Shown here piece after piece: positions 17,127 through 26,449 of a stretch of DNA of 64,000 nt. The notes beneath the pieces were generated by a model, which ran no database searches, was not told the origin of the DNA, and saw only the letters and a program-made list of their open reading frames with translations. The stretch is taken from contig NZ_AOGX02000015.1 of assembly GCF_000332475.2 (NCBI RefSeq), forward strand, positions 806,001 through 870,000, in the 5' to 3' direction. The first letter of the stretch is position 1. Each line of letters opens with the position of its first letter. Source of the stretch: Leptospira yanagawae serovar Saopaulo str. Sao Paulo = ATCC 700523 (lineage in GTDB: Bacteria; Spirochaetota; Leptospiria; Leptospirales; Leptospiraceae). Position numbers and translations under genes: made by a program.

Positions 17127-18572
17127 ATGACACCTAAATATCGTAATATGTATGTTTGCTGGTACCGACGATTTTTGTTTTTGAATATGCGAGTGAAGTG
17201 TTTTTTTAAAAACTATTTTTTATTCATTTTATTGGGTTTTAATCTAAACGCTTGCCTTCTCAATCCAATCGTTCAACAAATTTTATGTTTCAAAACAGGT
17301 AAGGATTCTAGAGAATCTTTTTTTCTGACTGCATTGCTTTTGAATCAGAATCCGTACATCGAACTCAATCGGACTTGGGCTGGAATTCGAAAAGGAGAAT
17401 CCCTCCAATTGGAAGGACAGTACTTTGCTTTCGGTCAAAATCTTGGTTCTAGTTTCCAATGGTCAAGCAGTGATCCTTCGGTTGCTAGTGTAGACTCAAA
17501 CGGTCTTGTTTCAGGCATTGGAAATGGTAAAGTAACAATCCGAGCCACTGCAAGCGATGGACGAGCCAGTGCCGACAGTAACATCACTGTGTATTCAGGG
17601 TACGTCTTCACCACATTCAATCTAGATAATTTGGTTGGCCATTTGACACAAAATGCGAGCACAGGGATTTTATCTCCAACAGGCACGATTGGAGCAGGAG
17701 CTGGCAGTGATCCCAATGGGATAGTGACGGATCCAGCAGGTAAATTTTTGTTCACTGGAAATTTTGCTAACGATACCATTTCGCAGTTTACCATCAACCA
17801 AACGACGGGAGCATTAATCCCGAATGCCACATTTACTTCTCCTGCCGGTACAAACCCAAGAAATTTAGTTGTGACTCCCGATGGAAAGTATGTGTACCTT
17901 GCTTCGGAAGGGACTCAGTCCATTCGTGCCTTCGCCATCAATGCAGATGGAACTCTTAGTTTTATCAATTCTTATCCAACCGGGAATGCCCAAACTCAAC
18001 TTCAAATCTCACGTGATGGAAATTTTATTTTTTTTCTGAGTTCTAGTTTTACAGAACTTGTATCTTATCGGATCAATCCTTCCTCTGGGACACTCGCGCA
18101 GGCAGCAACTAGCCCTAGCTTTAGCAATGATTATTCGGGAAATGTTTCCACTCATCCAAATGGAAATTATTTATATGTGGGGACATTTCCTTCCATAACA
18201 GTTTTGGGTTTTGATTTTGTTTCAGGGAATATGAGTTTGGTGGAATCCGTTACACATTCTTTGAGAATCAATGGATCTGCCATTCATCCAAACGGTCGAT
18301 TTTATTACACTGTCAATATCGATGATGGATCAATTTCTTGTTATATGATTGATCCGAACACTGGCAAACTCTCGTTCAACTTTACATTGAGTGTTTTATT
18401 CCCCAGTAGTTTACGGTTTATGGTGATCGATCCAACGGGAAGGTATGCTTATGTTGCGGACAATAATGATGTATATATGTTTCAGTTTAGCATCAACCAA
18501 ACAACGGGCGAACTTACTTCTTTGGGAACAGTGAACCTTACCTACCGTCAATGGAATTTGACTTTTTTATAA
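17127..18572 (+). CDS. Lipoprotein with Ig-like (Big_2) domain and lactonase-like beta-propeller
   Basis: Up to 481 residues; an ATG at 17187 (MRVKCFFKN) would give a more normal signal peptide, ending in a lipobox (LNAC). After the signal come a bacterial Ig-like Big_2 domain (about 90-155: SSSDPSVASVDSNGLVSGIGNGKVTIRA) and repeats of the YVTN/6-phosphogluconolactonase type (for example DPAGKFLFTGNFANDTISQFTINQTTGAL and DPTGRYAYVADNNDVYMFQ), enough for a seven-bladed propeller. An exported surface or periplasmic protein is likely. Enzyme activity is not implied: such propellers are often structural. Confidence 0.82.
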   Translation: MTPKYRNMYVCWYRRFLFLNMRVKCFFKNYFLFILLGFNLNACLLNPIVQQILCFKTGKDSRESFFLTALLLNQNPYIELNRTWAGIRKGESLQLEGQYFAFGQNLGSSFQWSSSDPSVASVDSNGLVSGIGNGKVTIRATASDGRASADSNITVYSGYVFTTFNLDNLVGHLTQNASTGILSPTGTIGAGAGSDPNGIVTDPAGKFLFTGNFANDTISQFTINQTTGALIPNATFTSPAGTNPRNLVVTPDGKYVYLASEGTQSIRAFAINADGTLSFINSYPTGNAQTQLQISRDGNFIFFLSSSFTELVSYRINPSSGTLAQAATSPSFSNDYSGNVSTHPNGNYLYVGTFPSITVLGFDFVSGNMSLVESVTHSLRINGSAIHPNGRFYYTVNIDDGSISCYMIDPNTGKLSFNFTLSVLFPSSLRFMVIDPTGRYAYVADNNDVYMFQFSINQTTGELTSLGTVNLTYRQWNLTFL

Positions 18573-18648
18573 GGATATGATGGTGATTTGCCTGAATGTT
18601 TTCTGACTTGAAAGTGATCCTTTTTTCAATCCAAAGACACCTGAACCA

Positions 18649-19623
18649 TTAAATCTCAGTTCGAATCCTTTGGTTTTCCTTTACGATGTAATCCTCAAAA
18701 TCTTTTTGATAACGCTTTATTTTTTCTGAGATTTGTTTCTGTGTTTGGTATAAAGCTGAGTATTTCGATAAGGAAAAGGTTTCCGGGTCAATTGTCTCTT
18801 CTTTCTCTTTTTGTTCTATATCATAAACCAACTGATCTAATAAAATTGAATAAGTAAAATAGATGGAGATGATTTCCATTTTGTTTTCGGGATCTTTGAG
18901 TGTCTGAATGGTTTCGAATTTGGATAATAAATTTTCACCAATTACATTTAATGATCCTATTTTTGCTTCGATTGTTTCTTTAGAGTCTCTGATTTCTAAA
19001 AACGTATGTAATAGAGGTAAACTCACTGTCTGATTGATCAAAATAATTTTGGACAAACTACTTTTCTCTAGATCATCTAATAAAAAAACTTCAAATTTTG
19101 TTAATTTGATGTTTTGAGGTACTAAATAATTCTGAATGAAAAGTGACTCAACTGCATATGCATCTGCTTCAAATAATGCTTTTACAATTCGATTGTTTTT
19201 ATAATAAAGAAAATAACTTTGGCTATTAAAAAAGTCATAAGCATGTGTAAACTCATGTACCAAAGCAGAGAAAAAGATTGTTGGATTTTTTTCAAATTGG
19301 TCTAAAAAATAAGTTCCAATGACAATGGCAGGTTTTTTGTTTTCGTTATAGAAATCAACAAAACCCATTGCAGATAAATCTTGGTTTGCATTTAAGTCGA
19401 TTAGAAAGGTTACCTCACCTTTCAGCGCTTGGTTCATCATAAAAACCACTTTCTGTTCGACTAATTCGTGTTTTTTTGGTGATGATTTGAAAACCTTTTC
19501 AAACTGAGTGAGTGCATTTCGTAAAATTGGTTCATAGTCCATTAAAGTTTTAGGGGTAGCAAAAACTGCGGATGGCAAAATGAAAAACAAAAGAATAGAG
19601 AAAAGGTGAGTAATTAGTTTCAA
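18649..19623 (-). CDS. Secreted protein with HExxH metallopeptidase-like motif
   Basis: 324 residues with a signal peptide (about 1-22). The motif HEFTH (about 123-127) is followed about 25-30 residues later by EADAYAVES, the spacing expected for a gluzincin-type third zinc ligand. The rest is helical with a charged C-terminus. It could be a zinc peptidase of the envelope, but no named family was recognised, so this is a motif-level call. It lies 14 bp downstream of the DUF2200 gene on the same strand, so it may be cotranscribed with the DUF2200 and RibD-like genes. Confidence 0.7.
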   Translation of the reverse strand: MKLITHLFSILLFFILPSAVFATPKTLMDYEPILRNALTQFEKVFKSSPKKHELVEQKVVFMMNQALKGEVTFLIDLNANQDLSAMGFVDFYNENKKPAIVIGTYFLDQFEKNPTIFFSALVHEFTHAYDFFNSQSYFLYYKNNRIVKALFEADAYAVESLFIQNYLVPQNIKLTKFEVFLLDDLEKSSLSKIILINQTVSLPLLHTFLEIRDSKETIEAKIGSLNVIGENLLSKFETIQTLKDPENKMEIISIYFTYSILLDQLVYDIEQKEKEETIDPETFSLSKYSALYQTQKQISEKIKRYQKDFEDYIVKENQRIRTEI

Positions 19624-19637
19624 TGGAGTTTCCTTTT

Positions 19638-20009
19638 TTATGGTTTTGGTTTTCTAAGTATTTTGTCCATTGACTTACCCTTTGCAAGTTCATCGACGAG
19701 TTTGTCCAAATAACGCACTTTTTGAGTGACAGGGTTCTTTATTTCTTCTACCCGATACCCACAAATCAATCCTTTGATTAAATTTGTATGTTCGTTTAAT
19801 TTTGCTTTGGCGAAGAAATTTTCAAATGATACATTGTTTTTGATCATTTCTTCAATTTTCTTTTGATCAAAAGAAGTAAGCCAAGTGATCACTTGGTCCA
19901 ATTCCTGCTTCGTTCTTCCTTTTCGTTCCACTTTCGTGACATACAATGGATAAACCGAAGCAAACGTCATTTTCGCTAATTTTTCATTGTGTTCTTCTGT
20001 TGGTTGCAT
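19638..20009 (-). CDS. DUF2200 protein
   Basis: 123 residues. The N-terminal part has the family hallmark FASVYPLYVTKVERKGRTKQELDQVITWLTSF, and the C-terminal part ICGYRVEEIKNPVTQKVRYLDKLVDELAKG also matches the DUF2200 consensus. Cytoplasmic, no signal peptide. Function not known. It lies 5 bp after the RibD-like reductase gene, suggesting an operon of small stress- or metabolism-related proteins. Confidence 0.85.
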   Translation of the reverse strand: MQPTEEHNEKLAKMTFASVYPLYVTKVERKGRTKQELDQVITWLTSFDQKKIEEMIKNNVSFENFFAKAKLNEHTNLIKGLICGYRVEEIKNPVTQKVRYLDKLVDELAKGKSMDKILRKPKP

Positions 20010-20014
20010 TGGTT

Positions 20015-20578
20015 TTATCTCCGTGTTCGGTAATGGAGTGCCATATGGCCTGAAGGTAATTTTCGAGAGTCGATAAGATCCAAAGAAACAGAATGTTTTA
20101 GGGTTTGGTTTGCAAATAACTTTGGACCACTTCCAACGATGACAGGATGTACCACAAAATGGTATTCATCAATCAAACCCACTTGCGAGAGCTGTGTTGC
20201 AACACTCAAACTGCCTATACAAATATCCTTCCCAACTTGTTTTTTTAACTGAGAGACTGTTTCGACTAAAGGAAGACTAGCGAGCGTGGTATTGGGATCT
20301 TCAACCTTTGTGATGGTATGAGAAAATAAAATTTTTTCTAAACCAGTAAATACGTCCGCAAACTCATTGCTAACCTTTGACATGGATTTGTTTTTTGCCA
20401 CTTCTGGCCAAAAAGGTACCATCAATTCGTATGTAATGCGTCCATACAATATCTGATCCGCTGTTTTTAATAAATCTGTGAAGTATTGGTGTAGTACATC
20501 ATCCACAACCATTCCTGTGTGGCCATAAAATCCGTCGGCGCTTGTATTGATGCCAAAAACAACCTTTCTCATGCGCAC
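20015..20578 (-). CDS. RibD C-terminal-like dihydrofolate reductase family protein
   Basis: 187 residues. The N-terminal VVFGINTSADGFYGH, the LYGRITYELMVPFWP segment and C-terminal DEYHFVVHPVIVGSGPKLF are the signature of the RibD_C / DHFR-like reductase family (YwjB/YyaP-type). The family has an NADPH-binding fold; substrates of single-domain members are mostly unknown. A start at the third codon (MRKVV, 20572) is as likely as the first. It is probably the first gene of the three-gene minus-strand set. Confidence 0.85.
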   Translation of the reverse strand: MRMRKVVFGINTSADGFYGHTGMVVDDVLHQYFTDLLKTADQILYGRITYELMVPFWPEVAKNKSMSKVSNEFADVFTGLEKILFSHTITKVEDPNTTLASLPLVETVSQLKKQVGKDICIGSLSVATQLSQVGLIDEYHFVVHPVIVGSGPKLFANQTLKHSVSLDLIDSRKLPSGHMALHYRTRR

Positions 20579-20966
20579 TTTTTACGATTTGTAGTGGAAC
20601 TTGAAAGAACATTTTGAACCCGTAAATCTGACAGGGAAAAAAAGATGGATCTAATTTGCCTTCCGAGATTAAAAATGTAGACAATGAATCAGATGTTCTG
20701 CTGCAAAGAATCATTCATTCCAATCACCTAATGCAGTGTAGATGTTTTAGGGAATCTCATAAAAATCCATTGCCCTATTTGCAGTTGTGGTGCATTAACG
20801 AGCTATAGTTGGCGAATGGAATTTGTTTCAAAAATAATAAAATTTGTGTTAGTCGAAAAAAAATATTGACTCATTGGAATTCGTTTTTCACATTTGGCGA
20901 CATTATTATGCCATGGGTGGCAACCTATGGGTGTAGTAATTGATTTGAAAACAAAAGGTAAAAAGT
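20579..20966. other. Intergenic region, 388 bp
   Basis: No coding frame is convincing in this stretch between divergent genes. It probably holds both promoters. TTGACT near 20870 is a possible -35 element for the rightward lipoprotein gene, but the matching -10 is weak. Confidence 0.4.
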
Positions 20967-22448
20967 ATGCGCAAAGTAATGTTTGTTATCTTTGCTTTTT
21001 CGTTTTGTCACATTCTAACGTGCAAAAGTGAAAGTGGGATAACTAATTTAGACAAGATGTTTGTGTTTGGTTCATTTTTTGCTTCCAACTCAGTTTCAGT
21101 AAAACCTGAAACGGGAGCAGTGATCCAAGCACCAACGATGAGTTTAACGATACCTTTAGGTGCGTTAGATGAAGAAACGGTGATCACGTATTCTGAAACT
21201 TCCTTACCCGAACCAAGTGGCTCAGTCGTACCAATCCAAGTAGCTTATAAATTTGGTCCTGAACATTTACAATTCAACAAACCTGTACAAATGAAAATTT
21301 GTTATGATGGTAGACCTGAATTTTTAAAAGGGAAACGGGAAGATTCTTTACAGATACAACACTATGATCCGAAAACAAACAAATACATCAGTTATGGTGG
21401 AGATGTTGATTTAGTAAATCATTGTGTGACAACATCAATTTACCATTTCTCAAACTACATTTTGACTGCTCAAAATTTAGTTTTGGGAAACAACCCACCA
21501 ACAATTGGTGGTGCGACGTTTTTCCCAGGTAGATTGATTGAAGGACTTCCAGCAACTGTTAGGACCACAATTACAGATTGGGATGCATCGGCGATTGTGA
21601 CAGCTAGGTTTTATTACCGAACACAAGGTAGTGGTTCGATTTTCAAAAGTATCGTGATGTTACCAGATGAAAACGATGGAACCAATCAATTTTACCAAGC
21701 AAAAATTCCAGCAACAGATATCGTTGCACAAGGATTGGAATACTACATCGAAGTATATGATTCGTTAAATGCTCGAGTGACTCGACCGGCAACGGCACCA
21801 ACGGCATTCGATACAGTTAATGGTGATATACGAGATGCTGTAACACCAATTCGGTTTCAGACTACAATCACGAGGATGACCGCAGGTTTTTCCAGAGATC
21901 TAACAGTACAGGTAAAAGGGAATTCATCTGCAACATATTATCCAGTTCCAGCGGAAACAATGACATTTGCTGGTGGCAAAGGTGTTACTTCCAGGCCAAA
22001 TTGGTTAAGCGCACGTTATACGGCACAAGTGATTGGTGGGTCTTATATCCAAGCAAGTTATGGAAACTTAAATCTATCCATGCCAATTAATGTGTATCCA
22101 GGTATTATGGTTCGTATGTTGATTTTATACAATTCAGCAGAATTACCAAATCCATTTGAGGTCACAGCTGGTTCTACAACTGCACTTGATGCTGTCGGAT
22201 ATGATTCATTTAACAACTTTATATTCGTTCATCCTACTTTTGCTTCCGAAGGAGTGATTGGTACTTTTGGTGATCCATTTTCGGATTTTGGAAAATTTAC
22301 CGCCTTGTATTATCCAACAGACCGGACGGGAACGATTTCAGTTAGTTTGGGAGGATTCACCTCGACTTACAACATTTTGGTGAAAGGATTTGGTGTATTG
22401 TGTCAATATGATGTTGGGAGATTTGATTCCACATGTATATTCAATTGA
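20967..22448 (+). CDS. Large lipoprotein with ZU5-like N-terminal region
   Basis: 493 residues. The signal ends in HILTCKS, a plausible spirochaetal lipobox (Cys about 19). The next region (about 45-165: GAVIQAPTMSLTIPLGALDEETVITYSE ... YHFSNYIL) resembles ZU5-type beta domains seen in other Leptospira exported proteins, including the 1204-residue protein at 38636-42250. The rest is beta-rich and unassigned. It is followed after 35 bp by the tail-collar-domain gene on the same strand; the two may form a surface pair. AAAGG precedes the start. Confidence 0.7.
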   Translation: MRKVMFVIFAFSFCHILTCKSESGITNLDKMFVFGSFFASNSVSVKPETGAVIQAPTMSLTIPLGALDEETVITYSETSLPEPSGSVVPIQVAYKFGPEHLQFNKPVQMKICYDGRPEFLKGKREDSLQIQHYDPKTNKYISYGGDVDLVNHCVTTSIYHFSNYILTAQNLVLGNNPPTIGGATFFPGRLIEGLPATVRTTITDWDASAIVTARFYYRTQGSGSIFKSIVMLPDENDGTNQFYQAKIPATDIVAQGLEYYIEVYDSLNARVTRPATAPTAFDTVNGDIRDAVTPIRFQTTITRMTAGFSRDLTVQVKGNSSATYYPVPAETMTFAGGKGVTSRPNWLSARYTAQVIGGSYIQASYGNLNLSMPINVYPGIMVRMLILYNSAELPNPFEVTAGSTTALDAVGYDSFNNFIFVHPTFASEGVIGTFGDPFSDFGKFTALYYPTDRTGTISVSLGGFTSTYNILVKGFGVLCQYDVGRFDSTCIFN

Positions 22449-22483
22449 AAAAATTTTAGAAAAACATAAGAGGAAATAATGAT

Positions 22484-23062
22484 ATGAAAGGTAATATTAA
22501 AGAATATTTAAAAAGTGGATTTTTTAAAGGTGTAGGAATTACATTAGGATTTTTTACAACAAGTTTGGTAGCAGCTGCAGCAGCTATGAATTTATTTGCT
22601 CCAGGAGAAGTCATTAGCTCTGCTCGCATCAATCAAAACTTTATGATTGCAGCTCCGGAAGGTGCCGTGGTTGCATTTTATTTGAATGATTGCCCGGAAG
22701 GTTGGGCACCAGCAGATGGAACCAATGGTACACCAAATTTACGCGGTGCATTTGTTAGAGGAAGAGACGATGTAGGAACAGGTCCAGCAGATCGAGATGA
22801 GGCTGGTCCAAGAGTGATTGGACATTACCAAGAAGATAGTTTCCAAGGCCACTACCATGATCTTCAAGCTTACTATGCATCCTATTCTGGTGTCATGGGT
22901 GGTATCATAGTAACACGTGATTCTCCAGTAATTGGATCCACATCGATTCAAGGTGGATCTGCAAGTACAATCAAAACTGATGGGATCAACGGAACTCCAA
23001 GAACAGGAAACGAAACTCGTCCTAAAAACGTTGCTTTAACGTACTGTATGAGAAAAAACTAA
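22484..23062 (+). CDS. Exported protein with phage tail-collar-like domain
   Basis: 192 residues. A hydrophobic N-terminal segment (about 15-38) is followed by a tail-collar region: PEGAVVAFYLNDCPEGWAPADGTNGTPNLRGAFVRGRDD, as in microcystin-dependent and phage tail-fibre collar proteins, and a C-terminal RPKNVALTYCMRKN that also fits this family. There are no other phage genes nearby, so it is more likely a host surface protein that uses the fold than a prophage piece. AGAGGAAAT precedes the start. It is cotranscribed or nearly so with the lipoprotein 35 bp upstream. Confidence 0.82.
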   Translation: MKGNIKEYLKSGFFKGVGITLGFFTTSLVAAAAAMNLFAPGEVISSARINQNFMIAAPEGAVVAFYLNDCPEGWAPADGTNGTPNLRGAFVRGRDDVGTGPADRDEAGPRVIGHYQEDSFQGHYHDLQAYYASYSGVMGGIIVTRDSPVIGSTSIQGGSASTIKTDGINGTPRTGNETRPKNVALTYCMRKN

Positions 23063-23081
23063 AACAACTTTTGTTTCATAC

Positions 23082-23129
23082 AGATTAGAAGTTACCTTTC
23101 AGATTCTTTGGATGGTTAACTTCTAATCT
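23082..23129. terminator. Inverted repeat between convergent genes, probable shared terminator
   Basis: A perfect 13-bp stem (23082-23094 with 23117-23129) encloses a 22-nt loop. It lies between the tail-collar gene (+) and the DUF3995 gene (-), and so could end both transcripts. No long T run follows on either strand. Confidence 0.55.
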
Positions 23130-23168
23130 TTGAATAAGATCGGCCACGGAAACCTTGGTTCGATTGGC

Positions 23169-23627
23169 TTAAAACCAATACAAAATCAATAAGAATGCCA
23201 ACCCTAAAACTATACAAAGTGGATTGTAGATCCGTTTCGTATATTGAACAAAGATTGGTTTCCAATGTTTGGTGAGGAAAGGGAAATATCCCAAAATCCC
23301 TCGGAGTAAAAAGATTCCCGAAACAATGTAGAATAGGTAAGGCAGTAAATTCAAAGTTTGTTGAGTGAGTTTTAATTCAAAACGAAACATCCAGATCCAA
23401 GGCAATAAAGAAAATAATAACAATCCAGTTGCTACAAAAAAACAACTGAAAGGCGATGGGAACTGATTTCCCTTTCCGAACACTTTATCGATTAAATCTT
23501 GTTTGGTTTTGCCTGGCCACAAACCCCCAAATCCCCAATAGATATGGATTAAGGAAAGAGCAAAAAGGAGTGCCGTCGTAAGGAGTGCAAGGATGGTTTG
23601 GAGAGAGAAGAGTGCCATTGGATCCAC
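23169..23627 (-). CDS. DUF3995 membrane protein
   Basis: 152 residues and four predicted helices. HIYWGFGGLWPGKT, followed by SPFSCFFVATGLLL, and the second half GIFLLRGILGYFPF, match the DUF3995 family of small membrane proteins. Function unknown. Starts at 23627 and 23618 are both possible. It lies 5 bp after the preceding gene on the same strand and so probably belongs to the operon led by the WG-repeat lipoprotein. Confidence 0.8.
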   Translation of the reverse strand: MDPMALFSLQTILALLTTALLFALSLIHIYWGFGGLWPGKTKQDLIDKVFGKGNQFPSPFSCFFVATGLLLFSLLPWIWMFRFELKLTQQTLNLLPYLFYIVSGIFLLRGILGYFPFLTKHWKPIFVQYTKRIYNPLCIVLGLAFLLILYWF

Positions 23628-23632
23628 CTATC

Positions 23633-24244
23633 TTACTTAGTCTTTTCGATTTTAAATGTGTTCACAATTTGTTTTACTTCTTCAAAAACTGGTTCAAAAT
23701 TTTCTTCCACCATACCAGATCCAATCATATAAAAATACCCTTTCCTTGGAAATACCCAAATTGCTGAAACCACCTTAGTTTCGTTCTGTGCTTCGTCCAT
23801 GATGGTATGGGAAAAAAGAGCAAAACCCGCTAAATTTCCATTGATCCTCACTGCCTTTGGTTCGATGAGGTAATCAAATTTTTTGAGCGCCATAGAAACT
23901 CGAAATAAATAGGTTCTAAGGTCTAATGGTATATTTTTAAATTCTAATTCAGTTGTGAGTGCTTTGATGTTGATGATCGTAAAATACTCTTCCAGATTTG
24001 GATCGACCTTTCGGATGGAAAATAAAGGAAGTTCTTTGCTCTCATGTAAAAGTTTGGTAAACGTTTTCGATTCTAAGTGGATTTGATTTTTGCTATCACG
24101 AAACTCTTCGTCAGTGACTTCTTCCCAATGGTTAGGAGTTTCAATGGACAAACCTAAAGATTTAAGTTCAACTTTTTTGATAGGATTTGCGAATAACATA
24201 GAGGTGTACATGAGAGATAGGAAAATCCGATACCATTGTTTCAT
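23633..24244 (-). CDS. Secreted protein, unknown family
   Basis: 203 residues from the ATG at 24244, which overlaps the stop of the WG-repeat gene (ATGA); a longer reading would run further into that gene. It has a signal peptide (about 1-20, ending near LFANP). The mature part begins LGLSIETPNHWEEVTDEEFRDS, a pattern seen in small periplasmic PsbP/DcrB-like proteins (the start of a two-layer alpha/beta domain), and includes VVSAIWVFPRKGYFYMIG. That fold assignment is tentative. Tight overlap with both neighbours points to an operon. Confidence 0.7.
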   Translation of the reverse strand: MKQWYRIFLSLMYTSMLFANPIKKVELKSLGLSIETPNHWEEVTDEEFRDSKNQIHLESKTFTKLLHESKELPLFSIRKVDPNLEEYFTIINIKALTTELEFKNIPLDLRTYLFRVSMALKKFDYLIEPKAVRINGNLAGFALFSHTIMDEAQNETKVVSAIWVFPRKGYFYMIGSGMVEENFEPVFEEVKQIVNTFKIEKTK

Positions 24245-25359
24245 TTCTGTTTGCATCCTCTGAGATTGACAAATCCCCATTTGTCTTTTATGGCAAATGT
24301 AAAAACTCCATCTTTTAATGGGCCAAGTTGATCAAAAGTAGGAGGCACAACCCATTCTGCTTTGCCATTGATAAAACCTCGTTTCCCACCTTCTTCCACA
24401 ACTGCCAGACCTTCACTAAAGTTGGAAATATGAGAAAATGTAGGTTCGATCAAATACTCGCCGTTTGGTTTGATGATTCCGTCTTTACCGCCAATCGTTA
24501 CGCTCGCATATCCATCTTCAAAGTCATATTCGGAATCAAACTTGGCTTCTATCACAACATTTCCTTTTTGGTCCAAAAATCCCCATTTGTTTCCTAGTTT
24601 GAATCGAACCAATCCTTCTTTAAAATTACCCAGGTAATCATAGTTTGGTGGAATGATGACTTTGAAGTTCGCATCCATAATTCCCATTTTTTTATAGTGT
24701 TGGAATATGATGGAGCCTTCATAAAAATAACCACGAAGGTCATATTTCTCATGGACAAACTTTTTTTCTTCGCCCTTAGCATTGATGATTCCTTGGTGTT
24801 CTTCACGTTTGAAGACCGCCCATCCATTATGGAAACCGGTAATCAAATCATATTGAATGGGTACAACAATCTTTCCGTTGCGATCAATGAAACCATATTT
24901 TTTATTGATTTCGACAGCTGCCAATCCATTTTCAAAATTATATACCATGTCGTAAAACTTTCCACCTAACAGATCTCCAGTTTTACTAACAAATCCTCTT
25001 GGGTCCCGAAAGTTACTTCCCGATCGAAAAACAGCATAACCATTATGAAAATCGCCTACAAAGTAAAAATCGAAATCTGAAACTTCCTGCTCATTTAAAT
25101 CGATGAATCCAAATTTTCCATTTTTTTTTGTACGCATCCAATCTTCAGAGATCGAAGATAAATCATCATATATGATCTTACTCACCTGAATTCGATTATC
25201 TAAGAATTTTAGATTGGGTTTTGGTCCACCACTGGTTTGTAAGGTGGTCAATTGGAAACGAAAGTCACAACCATGGGAGGTTGGGTTTTTTGGCAAACTG
25301 GTACAAAAAAGAAAGGGAATGCAAGTAAGACAGAAACCAATCCAAATCGGGAACTTCAT
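24241..25359 (-). CDS. WG-repeat lipoprotein
   Basis: 372 residues. The signal ends in FLFCTS (Cys about 19), a plausible lipobox. About nine WG/GF repeats follow (KKNGKFGFIDLNEQEV, KKYGFIDRNGKIVVPIQYD, NKWGFLDQKGNVVIEAKFD, GKRGFINGKAEWVVPPTFD, KDKWGFVNLRG), making up almost the whole mature protein. WG-repeat proteins are usually exported and of unknown ligand. Its stop overlaps the next start by four bases, and two more genes follow closely, so it leads an operon. Confidence 0.88.
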   Translation of the reverse strand: MKFPIWIGFCLTCIPFLFCTSLPKNPTSHGCDFRFQLTTLQTSGGPKPNLKFLDNRIQVSKIIYDDLSSISEDWMRTKKNGKFGFIDLNEQEVSDFDFYFVGDFHNGYAVFRSGSNFRDPRGFVSKTGDLLGGKFYDMVYNFENGLAAVEINKKYGFIDRNGKIVVPIQYDLITGFHNGWAVFKREEHQGIINAKGEEKKFVHEKYDLRGYFYEGSIIFQHYKKMGIMDANFKVIIPPNYDYLGNFKEGLVRFKLGNKWGFLDQKGNVVIEAKFDSEYDFEDGYASVTIGGKDGIIKPNGEYLIEPTFSHISNFSEGLAVVEEGGKRGFINGKAEWVVPPTFDQLGPLKDGVFTFAIKDKWGFVNLRGCKQK

Positions 25360-25410
25360 ACGAATCCTAACGTAGATTTTACTGTGTAAGAAGGGAAATC
25401 AATTTTTGCA

Positions 25411-25480
25411 GCGCCCCCGATTGCAGCGGAAATCCTTTGCGAGAGCAAAGATTGGAGCGAAAAGCCAGAAATGTGCGCCC
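25411..25480. repeat. 70-bp GC-rich intergenic repeat, copy 1
   Basis: Bounded by GCGCCC at both ends in direct orientation; the centre contains a hairpin (TTTGC-GAGA-GCAAA). It matches the copy at 29397-29466 at 65 of 70 positions. The rest of this intergenic stretch (25360-25724) is AT-rich and shows no other gene. Confidence 0.85.
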
Positions 25481-25724
25481 AATCGAAGGTTAAATAGCGC
25501 AAATTTTTAAAAAAAAATGAGTTTGGTGCAATAAACAGGGATCTAGCATACATCTGTTAGGTCCCAACAAACGATCAGAAAGTGGGAAAGGCCACTTAAC
25601 AGGCTTTTTACTACAAAATTGGTATTCCATTGTATGGTTTTCTTCTAATGGATGTTCAGTGGATTGACACAAATTGATTCCCAAAATACTTCTGTCAAAA
25701 ATCACTAATCACCAGGAGAATCAT

Positions 25725-26117
25725 GTGAAAAAGAGCATATTCTTTGCCATCTCACTCACATTACTATTTCTTACATTGAATTGTTCTGGAAACAATTTAT
25801 ATGTATACATGTTTGCACCAGGAGCAAATACAAACCCTACACGTGAGTATGCTTCCCCATATGTAGCAACAAAGGGAGGATTTTTCTTCCATAAAAATTA
25901 CATTCCAGGTACGCTCGGTCTCAACGCGGAAGGTACTTCTGAAGGAAAGGGATGTAGCCATTCCATTCTTTCTCTTTTTGCGTTTGGTGATTCCTCAATT
26001 GAATCTGCGAAGAAAGCAGGAAACATTACAAAAATAGCATACGTTGATTATGAACATCTCGGAATCCTTGCAGGTCATGTTTACCACCGAGTTTGTACAA
26101 TTGTAAAAGGATCATAA
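25725..26117 (+). CDS. TRL-like lipoprotein 1
   Basis: 130 residues from a GTG at 25725, chosen because AGGAG lies at ideal distance and it gives a clean signal ending in LTLNCSG (lipobox). The C-terminal half has the TRL-family pattern: GKGCSHSILSLFAFGDSSIESAKKAGNITKIAYVDYEHLGILAG ... CTIVKG. The next two genes carry the same pattern, so three paralogues lie in tandem. Function of TRL-like proteins is unknown. It is likely the first gene of a four-gene operon ending with an outer-membrane protein. Confidence 0.85.
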   Translation: MKKSIFFAISLTLLFLTLNCSGNNLYVYMFAPGANTNPTREYASPYVATKGGFFFHKNYIPGTLGLNAEGTSEGKGCSHSILSLFAFGDSSIESAKKAGNITKIAYVDYEHLGILAGHVYHRVCTIVKGS

Positions 26118-26129
26118 TCGGAGCCCAAT

Positions 26130-26447
26130 ATGAAAATGAAATTAGCTTTTATCTCAATTTTATCCGTATTTTTATTCGCAAACTGTGCGATTGGACCTAA
26201 CCATGGTGGTATCTTTACCTCTACAAAATTTGCCGGTACTTTCAATGCTGAAAACAATGTGAAAGTCACAAAAGAAGGTAAAGGTTGTATGTGGACAGTC
26301 CTTTATCTCTTTAGCGTTGGTGATGCGGGAGCTGGTTCTGTTGCAAACAAAAATGGAATTAGTAAAATTGCAACAATCGACCACTCTACCCTTTCTGTAT
26401 TAACCGGTGTATTCCGTAACTACTGTACCATTGTAACTGGAGAATGA
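26130..26447 (+). CDS. TRL-like lipoprotein 2
   Basis: 105 residues, 12 bp after the first TRL gene, with CGGAG before the ATG. Lipobox FLFANC (Cys about 19). Core: GKGCMWTVLYLFSVGDAGAGSVANKNGISKIATIDHSTLSVLTG ... YCTIVTGE, colinear with its neighbours. It lacks the longer N-terminal insertion of the first copy. The stop overlaps an ATG for the next gene, but the better start is six bases further on. Confidence 0.85.
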   Translation: MKMKLAFISILSVFLFANCAIGPNHGGIFTSTKFAGTFNAENNVKVTKEGKGCMWTVLYLFSVGDAGAGSVANKNGISKIATIDHSTLSVLTGVFRNYCTIVTGE

Positions 26448-26449
26448 TC

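Noticed and set aside
22484..23062. Prophage remnant based on the tail-collar domain
   Set aside because: No capsid, integrase, terminase or other phage genes nearby, and the protein has a signal-like N-terminus.
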